Below, in pieces: positions 25,664 to 46,464 of a stretch of DNA of 64,000 nt. Positions within the stretch are counted from its first letter, which is position 1. Each line of letters starts with the position of its first letter. The translations under genes and the position numbers were made by a program. The stretch is from Prochilodus magdalenae (lineage: Eukaryota; Chordata; Actinopteri; Characiformes; Prochilodontidae). The notes under the pieces were generated by a model. The model was not told the origin of the DNA, did not search any database, and was given only the letters and a program-made list of their open reading frames with translations. The stretch lies in contig JAMWET010001218.1 of the NCBI GenBank assembly GCA_024036415.1, positions 696,610 to 760,609 of the forward strand, written 5' to 3'.

Positions 25664-26140
25664 GTATGTGCTTGTCTCTATCCTTCAGTCATAACCATGT
25701 GCTTTAGCTGTTGCCCCATTTCACCCTTCCCCAACTGGCTGTCAGACATTTCTCCTCCTTCGCCCAGGTGTTCGCTATTATGTCTGTTGTGTATCCAGCC
25801 CTTTGTTTCAGTCCCGCCTCCACTCTGTGTTCTGGGTTATTTGACATGCAGAATGTTCTCGTGTTTGTTCCTCAGTGTTTGTTCTTCTTGTTCTTTGTCG
25901 TTAAATTCCTCACTTACCAAACATCACACACGATAGTGTCTTATTTAGGAAATGACTCTCACTATCGACCATCATTGAATTTTATTGTCACTAATAAGAT
26001 ACATGATTCCAAACCTCCTGAATGTTAGTGCATGTCACAATACATGGAGAAAACAAGAGGACCCTCCCTTATAATGTTACAGAAGACACACACACATACA
26101 CACATATGACAGAAGTTATGTATTTTGGAATAATCAGGCT
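25664..26140. other. Intergenic DNA downstream of the short-head keratin
   Basis: C/T-rich text at 25680-25900 with overlapping open frames up to 116 codons, which show no recognisable protein. It may be an old repeat; not assigned. Confidence 0.35.
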
Positions 26141-26144
26141 GTGC

Positions 26145-26150
26145 TTTATT
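26145..26150 (-). promoter_or_regulatory. Polyadenylation signal of the short-head keratin gene
   Basis: AATAAA on the minus strand 72 bp after the stop codon at 26222-26224. Confidence 0.75.
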
Positions 26151-26221
26151 ATTTCGATCACAGCCTGTATGACTGTAGTATTGTAGTAATACATGTGAAG
26201 TAGCATTCTGCCGTTGGATCC

Positions 26222-34769
<8,548 letters not shown>

Positions 34770-34854
34770 GGCTAGATGCTGATCCTCACCGAAGTGGCAA
34801 CGTCCTTCAGAAATTAACCTTTGCGTTTGAGCTGAGGTTTCGCACGGAGAAGGT

Positions 34855-34862
34855 CTTATATA
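34855..34862 (-). promoter_or_regulatory. TATA box of the short-head keratin gene
   Basis: TATATAAG on the minus strand, 86 bp upstream of the ATG at 34769, giving a predicted leader of roughly 60 bases. Confidence 0.7.
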
Positions 34863-35890
34863 GGCTCAGATGTCGGAGAACAAGGTCTGCTGCATCCCAT
34901 CCCACAACATAGTCTGTACAAACACACCCTCCTTTCCAGTGAATAGATACTTCTTTTTTTTTCTCTTCTGTTCTTTAAAGAATGTTGGCACACAGCTGTG
35001 AAGACATGAAGAAAATGCAGGGACCCGACGCCTTGTGTTGAAATTGGCAAGCACCACCCTTCTAAAGATTTAACTAAGCACTAATGACATCTACACTGGA
35101 ATTCCAGAAGTGTCACTTTCTCATCCTTCGGATTATCACTGAATACCTGTGACACCTACTTCAAATGGACCAGTATTCCCTCCCTGCATGAAAAGCAACA
35201 GCCTAGAACCAGGCTTAGCTTTCGTTGGAAAACTATTAAGAAAATTGTTTTTACACAACAGGCTTTCTGTCCATAAATAGTTTTCTCAGGATAGGCAGTT
35301 GTTCCGCATCAGATCACACAGGATGGGCTGCAGGATAAGGTGCTGTAGTGACTCCGGCAGGCCTGGCGATCACAGCATAACCAAAAGGGAGAGCCAGAAG
35401 GTAACAAAGACATGAGGGCTCGCTGAGAAGCCAGCACCCTTTCACTCCACCATCAATTAACTGGGACTACACCACCAACATTTCTCAACAGGAAAACTAA
35501 TCACCAAAAGCTTGAGTGAACAGTAGGCCTAGATTTGAAAGCTCTAGTCCTGAACTCTGACTGGAAGGTTACTTCAAAGCTGGAATTTGTATGAAAAGGC
35601 CCCCTGATGTAACGTTATTAATTAATTCAATGTATGATTACAGTTATTCAGCCTTGATGTTATAAAGGAATGGACTGGCTTCTCTGTAGGACAGTGGATT
35701 TCTTTTTGTAAGACTGTGAAGAAAAGCTATTCTTGTAATATAAGTAGAATAGTCATCAAAGGCCTGGGAGCCAGATGCAACTAAGAAGCTATTAAAATTA
35801 AGTGTTAATGCAGCCAGTGTGTTTCCAGCACCTTTTGGCTCAAGAAGAAGAACGTCTGAGTCAAGTAGGAGGAAGTGACTAACCTAAAGT
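34863..35890. other. Intergenic DNA upstream of the short-head keratin
   Basis: No exon was recognised. The part from about 35560 may be further decayed LINE sequence leading into the fragment at 35895. Confidence 0.4.
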
Positions 35891-35894
35891 CCTA

Positions 35895-36350
35895 TATACA
35901 TTCCTCCATCTTATTAAGTTTAAATATGTCATCTGGTTAGACGGAAATACTCAGCTGTGAGTTGTCAGCATAGCAGTGGAAATGTATACCATGTTTTCTG
36001 ATAATGGTACCTAGTGGTAGCAAATATAAGGCAAATAATATAGGCCCTAGGACAGAGCCCTGTGGAACTCCATACTTTTGTGTGAGCAGATGATTCACCA
36101 TTTGCAGTTACAAACTGATAGCAATCACTCAGGTAAGATCTGATCCATAAAAGAGCTTGTTCCTGATACTCCTACAAAGTTCCCCAGCCTATCTAGTATG
36201 ATAGAGGGGCCTATTGTCAAATGCTGCACCAAGATCAAGCAGAACCAGCAAGGATATGCTTCCTTAGTGAATGAATAATAAAAGATCATTTATTTTTCAT
36301 TAGTGCTGTCTTAGTTTTATGAGGAGGCCTAAATACAGACTGGATTTTTT
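35895..36350 (-). mobile_element. L2-type LINE reverse transcriptase remnant
   Basis: The minus strand encodes [11 protein letters not shown] and, downstream, [12 protein letters not shown]. These correspond to the PQGSxLGP and YADDTQLY motifs of L2-like LINE reverse transcriptases. The second catalytic Asp of YADD is Asn here, and frames are broken, so it is inactive. Confidence 0.75.
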
Positions 36351-37758
36351 TTCATGTGTGTTACTTCTGTGCACTTAGGCACTTAATTGTTGTGCCACAC
36401 CTTGCACTGAAATCTTTAATATGTTACCTTTATGAAATTGGCAAAGAAACCCAAATTGCCAATCCCTTCTACGCAACTGAAACACTGTTTGCCAGCAAGC
36501 CTCCTGGATAAATACATTTGCATTTTGTAGTCTGTATCATGGATTTACTGTAAGCGTTTAATGAAAATTATAACTGTTTGTGTTTTATCAGTTTAGTTTG
36601 TCTGTAACTGTGATCTAGGAAAAGCAATAGATCGCACTTTATTAGTGATCCAGGTAAATCCAGAGGGTTCGCTTACTTTTCCTGCCACTGTATAGGGAGT
36701 GCAAGCACACTATAATGACGTGTTGAATTTTCCCACATCTGTGGCTACATTGTCCTCCTCTCTTGCTTTCAGGCTGGATGATAGATGGCCTAGCGTGCAC
36801 AAGCATGACCAAAAGCTTCCATGCTCCATACAATAATCATCAGTGTTACTTCTGACAAACATAACACCTGAAGTCTCCTGCATACAACAAAAATACGCCT
36901 AGGTAAACTCATCTCTCTCTCTCTCACTCTTCCATTCCTCTGTGGCTTTGCTCGTTTATTCACAGACTTAATTCCAGTCTTTTAATGCCGTTCAGATAAG
37001 CCAAAGATACTGAAGTGTCTATTCATTAGCAAAACTCGACATCAAAACTCCTATGAATAGGTGGGATTTGCATTGTGTTTCCTGGAAAAACAAGTACTGC
37101 TTTCAGTGCCCATCTGCAGGTAGACGGTGAATCCGCCGCATTCTGCAGAAGCATTAAAGTGCATGTTGTTGTCTCAGGTAGCAAATGTTTTTCTTAGTCT
37201 GGATTTTAAAAGAAATGGGTGTGTACACCTCCTACACATATTAGCCGTACCCAGGTCACAGGTCTTAGTCAGAAGACACACACAAAAGCTTGGGTTTCAC
37301 AGGCAGTCTCTTCAGTTATTTGTTTATTTATTTGGTTATTTTCGATAGCTATCCGAATGTGACCAGCTCCTGTTACATTTCCATGAAGCTACTTTAGAAA
37401 ATAATAAGGTTTTTAACCCGAAAGCCTGGCGCTGCTGCACTGATAGGGAGGAGCAGGTTTTTGGCCACAGTTTGGTGATGACAGATTTTTTCCACTGTGC
37501 ATTTTTGAACTAAATATTTTGTCTTTGTTTTTTGAAAAGTGAGTACTCACACTGTAGCCTGCTCAAAAACACAGACAGCATGCATTCTGTGCTGGTTTAA
37601 ACCAGTCTCTGCTGGTCTGGTGCTGGTTTAGCTGGTTGATCAAATTACAACATAGGCTGGTTTTGCTGTAAGAATATAACATTACTTTTAATAATGATTT
37701 AATTCCCCAAATCAGTTTGGGCCTTTAACTGTGGCCTTTTCTTTGTACAATGGATATA
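36351..37758. other. Intergenic DNA, nothing recognised
   Basis: No exon was seen. A segment with CAGTCTCTGCTGGTCTGGTG and GGTTTAGCTGGTTGATC words near 37600-37650 forms short internal repeats (GCTGGTTTA), of a kind common in fish repeats. Confidence 0.35.
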
Positions 37759-38286
37759 CAGGTGTTGGACAATGAAACTGAAACACCTGGTTTTAGACCA
37801 TCATTTATTAGTATGGTGTAGGGCCTCCTTTTGGCCAATGCAGCGTCATTTGGGCAGCCGTGGTTTCATGTTTTTTGGATACAATCCGGGTTAGCACCCG
37901 AACATCCCTTTCAGACAGCTTCCTCTTGCGTCCACAGTTAATCCTGTTGGATGTGGTTCGTCCATTTTGGTGGTATGCTGACATTACCCTGGATACCGTG
38001 GCTCTTGATACATCACAAAGACTTGCTGTCTTGGTCACAGATGCACCAGCAAGACGTGCACCAACAATGTGTCCTCTTTTGAACTCTGGTATGTCACCCA
38101 TAATGCTGTGTGCATTGCAGTATTTTGAGCAGAACTGTGCTCTTACCTGCTAACTGAACCTTCACACTCTGCTCTTACTGGTGCAATGTGCAATTAATGA
38201 AGACTGGCCACCAGGCTGGTCCAATTTAGCCATGAGACCTCCCACACTAAAATGACAGGTGTTTCAGTTTCATTGTCCAACCCATG
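37759..38286 (-). mobile_element. Tc1-family internal-deletion derivative, copy D
   Basis: Terminal repeats CAGGTGTTGGACAATGAAAC and GTTTCATTGTCCAACCCATG (each with one change) are flanked by TA. The minus strand keeps an intact 97-codon frame, 37808-38101, starting MGDIPEFKRGHIVGARLAGA, with the helix-turn-helix stretch VTKTASLCDVSRATVSRVMS. This is the transposase DNA-binding domain; the catalytic domain is deleted. The deletion endpoints differ from copies A and B. Confidence 0.88.
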
Positions 38287-38329
38287 TATATCGTTAAGGA
38301 CAACAGATAATGTTAAAACTGAAACAAAC

Positions 38330-39022
38330 AAAAATAGAAATAGATACAGGTATCTGTACACAACACACCGCAGGTGGAGGAGCTTGTCACTGTAGGTGCT
38401 GGCCAGTGCAGGAACTGTCTCTTGTGGTGGGTGAGAGGTGTTCTCTATTATGGATGCCAGCTTGGTCAACATCCTCCTCTCCCCCTAGGTTTCTTCCTAT
38501 CTGCAGTCGTAGGTGGAGGAGTGTGGAGGAGTGGACCCTGTATCCCGAATGACTGGAGCCTCCTCAGCAGTCTGCTCTGGCCTTTCTTATACAGTGTGTG
38601 TTGTCCGATCAGTCCAGTTTATTGTTCAGATAAACACCCAGGTACTTGTCCTAGGTTTTATCATTTTAATGTCTTGTCCCTGATGTGCACCAGAGTGGTT
38701 GAAGAGGACTTAGTCCTGCTGAAATCCACCACCAGCTCATGGGTTTAGCCCGTGTTGATGTGGTTCTGCTGACACCAGTCCTCTTTGTTACTTCTCTGTC
38801 CCCCACTTTGGCAGAGTCGTCAGAGAATTTCTGTAGATGGTAGGTTGTAGTGTTGTGGTCGAAGTCTGCAATGTAGAGTGTGAAGAGGAATGGGGCCAGG
38901 ACTGTTCCCGGTGGCAGCCCCGTACTTCAGAGTCGCTTAACTCACACTGTTGTGGCCTGGTTGTGTCCATATGAGATGGTGATCCACTCCTGTGCTCTCC
39001 ATTGTGGATCTCCTTCAGGCTG
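38330..39022 (-). mobile_element. LINE reverse-transcriptase and C-terminal remnant
   Basis: The minus strand shows PPGTVLAPFLFTLYIADF, then LQKFSDDSAKVG (in place of FADDTAIVG), GELVVDFSRTKSS, and further on LTKLASIIENTSHPPQETVP. These are consecutive landmarks of a fish non-LTR retrotransposon ORF2. Stops and frameshifts are frequent. A hAT element abuts its upstream end. Confidence 0.75.
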
Positions 39023-39030
39023 CCTGTTGG

Positions 39031-40679
<1,649 letters not shown>

Positions 40680-40687
40680 CCTGTTGG

Positions 40688-41560
40688 ACTCTTTAAATCC
40701 GGAGATGGTTTATAAGCCCCTCCAGACTCCATTCTCATTGTTCTGCTGCAACTGGCCTTCCTTTTTGTTTTTTGTTTTGGTTTAATAGTGATATTCTGGT
40801 TCCAGGTGATCGGTTATGCTTGTCTATACCGGTTTTAGCGGAGTATTTGTTTCTTCAGAATTTCTTTAATAAACAAATGATTAAGTGACTTTGCCAAAAT
40901 AAGGTGTACTTGTGTTGTGGTTGGCCTCCAGCTTTCCGGTGCCAATCACATGAAACACATCAAATTGATTTAGAACGGCTGCAGCTGATTTCTGTGGAAG
41001 TTGTGCAAGCTGTATTGAATTGTTTGCCCTTGGCACACACTGAGGCCTATAGTCCTGCGGGGACAGACAATCATCTCTGGCTAAAATCTTTATGTACATA
41101 CATCAGAGTATACCATTTTGCGTAATACAAGAATGTTTGCGTCAGCAAAACCACTTAATCCTTTATTTTGGCTTCAATCAGTCAATAAACACTGTCATTA
41201 CCAAAACCTCAAAGACACACAACAAGAGCCAGAACATGTGGAAAGTACAGCACTAATGAGAAACACACAGTACCTACAGTGGCTTCTTTTTGAATCGGTT
41301 AAATGTGGTTCTTTAAAAATAACTTTAGTTCTAATAAAAGTTCAGACCCAAACTCATTCAGATCAAATTAGCGCAGCATGGTTTCTAAAGGGCAGTTGGA
41401 TTCACTATGGCTTATATTGATTAATGGACTTTGCAGGGGTCAGGTGACTGATTTACAGTTAGCAACGTTAAGTTTGTCTCTTTATTATGGTAACATTGGA
41501 CGTTTTTTACTTTCAAACTGTGAGAAATTATTGACTGCTGAAGTCTTCCTTCCTTTATGA
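40688..41560. other. Intergenic DNA upstream of gast
   Basis: No exon was recognised. The 100-codon open frame at 41118-41420 has no known similarity. The last part should contain the gast promoter region. Confidence 0.4.
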
Positions 41561-41566
41561 TTCAGC

Positions 41567-41578
41567 TATATATATAAG
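41567..41578 (+). promoter_or_regulatory. gast: TATA box of gast
   Basis: TATATATATAAG just upstream of the predicted non-coding first exon, which would start near 41600 and end at the donor TCAG/GTAAAT (41654/41655). Confidence 0.65.
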
Positions 41579-41599
41579 AGGTTGAAGCTGAACAGGCTT

Positions 41600-41654
41600 T
41601 AACTCTTCAGTAACACAGCTAACCTGCTGCTGCTTCTGCTCCTGCTCCTTTCAG
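41600..41654 (+). other. gast: gast 5' untranslated exon 1 (predicted)
   Basis: A short exon between the TATA box and a good donor at 41655. Gastrin/CCK genes typically have a non-coding first exon. The start position is approximate. Confidence 0.5.
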
Positions 41655-41822
41655 GTAAATTAGCATCCACGCTACAAGGCTAAATCTCTGAAACCTCATT
41701 GTTGTTGTTGTTGTATGATACTGTGGTCACTGCTATGGGAAATGACAACCTGTTAGGTATTAAACTGTTCAGTGTGGTTAAGGCTTGTTCTTTTCTGATA
41801 TAAAAAAAAAAATTCCACAGGT

Positions 41823-43544
41823 ATGAGTGCTACATTCACAACGCTAATGTTCATGGCGGCGCTGGCGCTGGTCTGTATGGGCTCACCGCTCTCACACTCA
41901 CAGAGGGGAACAGGGGAGATAGGGAGGACGGGCCTGCCACTGGGCCCTGGTACCTCCCACCACCTGGAGAACGATCTTCAGCCCCAGACCGCAAGGACAG
42001 AGCGCATGGCAGAGGATCAGCGTGAAATCATCTCCAAACAGATCCTGCAGGCGTTATCAGGTTAGAGGCGTGATGGGGGGCGTTTAATTCAGTCTGTTAA
42101 ACTTCTACATACTAACTGTGTGTTCATATGTATTTAACGTCCGGTGCACCAATTTATCGATTCCCAAGTGAAGTTAACTGTATGTCAAGTCAGCAAATGA
42201 TGGTTAATGTCTATTGGCAGAATTACTGTTCACTATACAGTGGTATAAACAAACAGTAGATTGGAATCAGTTAGTTGATATCATTTTTGATGCTTTGTGT
42301 AGCTAATACCCAGACCCGGTTATGAACAAACCTGACAAATCCTCATATTATCATCCACAATATGATGCATCCACAATGTTAACAAACCTGGTAATACCTC
42401 CTATTAATCCACGATGCTGTGGATAATTGTACTATATGTGTTATATGGTTACTGGTTACATAGTATACATCTTATAATACCCGGGATAAGTTTGGATAAT
42501 GTCTCTTAAGTAGTTATAATTGACAAGCATTATGATTTCTAAAGCAAGAGCTTGTGACTTCAGTATGTTAGGTCAAAACACCTTATGATCTCTGCCAATA
42601 AGAACATTCCAGACACTAATGTTGTAATGCCCTGTAACACAGTATGAAGTTTTGTGCATTACAGGGTCTAGGTGATTTGAGTATAATGTAGTACCCCATA
42701 GAGTAAGTGAAATAAGATTGTCTAACACCCATCTGTGATACAATATTAATAAGTTGCTCTGCCAGAGTCAGGATTTTTTCATAGCTCATCATTTCATATC
42801 TTAGTCATAGTTAATATAATACAATGTTCTTGCAAACGTTTATTAAAGACATTGTATACATTTGTTTTATAAAGTGTTATGCATGTAAATACATCTAGCT
42901 GTCAGTAATTACACATACTTATACTGCCCCCCCGTGTAAAATTCTCAGCACTATTGTAGGCATATTAAATGCATTGTAGGCTATATTTCTGTGGATTAAA
43001 TTGATCAATGCAGATTCAATTTATCGTAAAGCATTCAGAAAGAAAGTCAATTATATGAGATGTGTACTGGAAATATTTCGTTACTTCGATGACATACACT
43101 TTATCAGTTTATCACGAAGCATTCAGAAAGAAAGTCATAATTTTGTCAAAGTTTGATTCAAATAGACTTTAAGAAACAGCTTGCTCATGGGCTGGACATC
43201 TCTGCAGGAGCAGGATGAAAAGTGTTACGTCTGCACTGTGGGTGTAATTTTGTGATACTTGCTGGTGATTCCTTCACATTAGAAGATATGATGATGTTTA
43301 TTTGTTCAGACATTGGATCCGTTGAAAAAAGGAACCAGCAGTATTAAAAATTACAGTCAAATATTGAACTGTGAATACAATTATCTTTATTTAATATTTT
43401 GCTGTATTATATGTGTTATACAGTATTACTAATTTTATAATTTTACTAACACATTTATTTCATTTAACAGAGATTATTCAACGGGAGGACTGCATTTCAG
43501 ACTATAAGGGCTGGGTGGACTTTGGGCGCAGGAGCACGGACTGA
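41823..43544 (+). CDS. gast: Preprogastrin
   Basis: Two coding exons, 41823-42060 and 43471-43544, give 103 aa. Residues 1 to about 20 (MSATFTTLMFMAALALVCMG) are a signal peptide. The propeptide ends DCISDYKGWVDFGRRSTD. WVDF followed by Gly and a dibasic RR is the gastrin/CCK bioactive C-terminus with its amidation donor and cleavage site. The Tyr lies seven residues from the amidated Phe, the CCK-like sulfation position also known in fish gastrins. Position 3 from the end is Val instead of Met. By homology the hormone is secreted by gut endocrine cells and acts on CCK/gastrin receptors. The intron before the exon encoding the active peptide is usual for the family. Its location between type I keratins and a HAP1-like gene matches mammalian GAST and argues against cck. 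Confidence 0.93.
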
Positions 43545-43637
43545 AGTTAACCCCACTGTCTGACATTTAATGTCCAACGCACCAGAAACTCGTCTTTTAC
43601 CGTGTTACCAACGTTTATTTTAATTCTCAAGTGGCTG

Positions 43638-43643
43638 AATAAA
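43638..43643 (+). promoter_or_regulatory. gast: gast polyadenylation signal
   Basis: AATAAA 94 bp after the gast stop codon. Confidence 0.8.
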
Positions 43644-43649
43644 GTTATG

Positions 43650-46464
43650 TTTGCATCCACAAAATCTATTTGGAAGTTTGTGTCATTTCTATTTCATTAA
43701 ATGTATTTTAAAGCGATAAAACAGACTGAATTGTTGAGAAATATCTGGTATGAATCATTTCAGAAAGAAAACATGCAGGGCAAATGCTTGTGTTTATTGG
43801 AAATATACAGAAACATTCATGTACATATGCTACAGTACTGTACATAGCACTCGTTCAGACTCCCATTTTATCATTACAGAGAACTGTCCATATAATCACT
43901 GACAGGCAATTTATAGATCATACATACAAAAAAATTACAGTTACAATCATTACTCGGTGCTGGCCAACCTCATGCTTTTCCTACTTGTGAATTATGGACT
44001 AGGAACTGATTACTTGTGATCGTGTGTAGCTTGTGAATTGGGTTTGTCAGTTCACTCTCTTTCCTCTTCTGCACACAGGGCTGGGACTCGGTAAGTAAAC
44101 GCCGACTCCTTAAAAACCTTTTTAAAAACCATAATAGATCTTCTCCGTCGTTTCTCATACAGTACATTCCATCTTACAGAAGCTAAATCAGTCACACTCG
44201 AATACCAATCTGCCACCTATCATTCAGGCTCTCCGCTTACTGAATTCCCATATCCCAAGTTAAAACTCTTTTCAGCTCTGAATGATTACTGTATGTCGGA
44301 TATTACAAGTTGCAGAGGCAGAGGGTTCGACTGTGTAGGAAAACATCAAAAATATCCAAATATCCAAACAGTACCTGTGATAGTACAAAGATCATTGTAG
44401 AACCCCAGTACAACATGATTCCTTTAAGGGCATGGCTGAAGGTAATAATTCCGGCTCTTTAAAAGGAAATTCTGCAGATTTGTCCTTGTGTCTGCCAAAC
44501 AGAATCATTGAGACGAACAGTTACTCAGATTAATGTTATATATTCAATACTCCCTTCTAGTAGTCTAGGGCAATATTGAAAATATGTATATATATGGGGA
44601 TACATGAAGGCATTTTACGAAATATGTGCCACAATATTTATTTATTTCTGGAAGTTGGACCTGGAGTACCAATATTTAACATATAGTACAACAATATAAC
44701 TCCTACAGCCACAACCATTTATATTAAAGCCTTTACAAACTGAATTCAACATTCAGTCAAACAGGGCTAATTTTGCTCACTATGCAACGACATATGCAGT
44801 TACCCAGTGTTCATTAAGTGCTGATCATATACGCGATATGATCAGACAAGTGTATTGTACCATCATTTTGTCAGGATAGCTATATAATTTAGTGATGTTG
44901 CCATCCCTACCTTAAAAAAAAGTATACCATACTAGGTACTTGGCCTAAGACGTGTGTAGGCCTATTTAAATAAATACATTCATGATGGAAATAGCAACAT
45001 AGCAAAACTTGGGTGGGGTGGGGGGTGGAGTTTGGGGGCGGGGTCTGGGGATTTACCCCAATTTTTCCAATTATTACTTATAAAAACTATGTGTATGTGT
45101 AGATTTACTACTGAAAATGGCTACATCTGAGTATACATTGTGACTCTAAAGAAATTAGAGTCAGTCATTTCTACAATAACCCCTATGAAAACTCTGAACT
45201 TGCTTGTTTGCATACAAATGAATCATCCAGACCTTAATCCTGGAGAAATCTGTAGAATTTCCATTAAGCAGCCACTAACACAAGACTACCTGCAGCTGCT
45301 TCTACAGAGCTTTAAAACAGACAGCCCTGTAAAAGCACTGCGTCGTTACTGATGGTTTTTGGTGCGGGACTAAACACTTGACTGCACAGTAGACATACCA
45401 GACTGGCAACGTTGAAAAAACAGGTGTCTTTGAAATGGCAATGAAATGTGTCACACATAGACTTAATGGAGCATTCAGTACAAGTGCAACTGTTCCACTG
45501 GAGCAAAATGAACAAGAAAAGCGTGTGACTGGATGAGGTATGTAAAATGCTCCAAATCAGCGATTATATCACTGAATCTGCAGGTGCAAAACGTTTGACA
45601 TGGTGCCATCAACTGTGAGAAATCTCTTCTCGTGTGCACAGCATGCCATCATACAGCAGTTGGACTTAAATAGCAGTGACAACAATACAATCACAGGTTT
45701 CTGGTCAATTCTTTACAGTGGCTTCAAGTATACTCTGAAGCACCTTTACAGTCTGTGTACAAGCATCATCCGTCACGGGAGATTTCAACTGCTTCTAAAA
45801 TATTGCTTTATAAAATATCATGATTTTTTAAAAACTAGACACACTGAACAATATGCTCAGAAGATCCAGCATTTCTAAGAGCAAGAACACATGCACAGAT
45901 TGTCATGACAACCGCTAATGGGTAGCCCACAAGCATCCACACTCAGACCAATCAGAGGTCACTGGCTTTAAAGGTAATGTTTTACATTACAAAGATTCAG
46001 CCTACTTCTTTATGCCGACACTAATAAATAAGATTTAGAGCTCACACAGGTCAAGACACGTGGTGACATGGTGGTGGTGACCTGTATACATAATTAAACA
46101 GACAGGAAAGCTCTTAAATAATAAAGACGGAAGAGTTATTCCCTTTTGCTGAGTGTTCAAAACGCGCAAATTACAACCGCGACAAAAACATATCTTATAT
46201 GTGACTTAGAGCATTAAAACGCCTTAAAGCTGGATCTCCAGATCCACATCGGTTCTTGTCAGCACTACATAATTTCCTTGCACAACAGAAGTTCTTCCAA
46301 TAACTCATAAAATCAGAAGTAGAGATACCCACTACAGTTTTACCTCCACGTGTCTATGGCTTTCAGGGTGTCCGATAATGAACAAGCTGGATAAGAAACT
46401 GGATCCACAGGACACGGAACGGAAGACAGTACATCAGAACAGTGACTACGCTGGATTCCAGCTT
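43650..46464. other. Region between convergent gast and hap1, probable long hap1 3' UTR
   Basis: No exon was recognised. Minus-strand AATAAA at 43793-43798 and 44637-44646 are candidate ends for a long hap1 3' untranslated region, which would bring it close to the gast end. The open frame at 45600-45878 (92 codons) has no known similarity. Confidence 0.4.

Noticed and set aside
12903..26221. Search for a further keratin gene between the two minus-strand keratins
   Set aside because: No exon with coil 1A, LKKNHEE or LLEGE signatures was found; the interval consists of repeats and unrecognised DNA.
41823..43544. Calling this gene cholecystokinin
   Set aside because: The Tyr position is CCK-like, but Val in place of Met, the divergent propeptide and the keratin-hap1 neighbours fit gastrin.
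45600..45878. Possible small gene of 92 codons between gast and hap1
   Set aside because: No recognisable domain, signal peptide or splice structure; probably part of a UTR or intergenic DNA.
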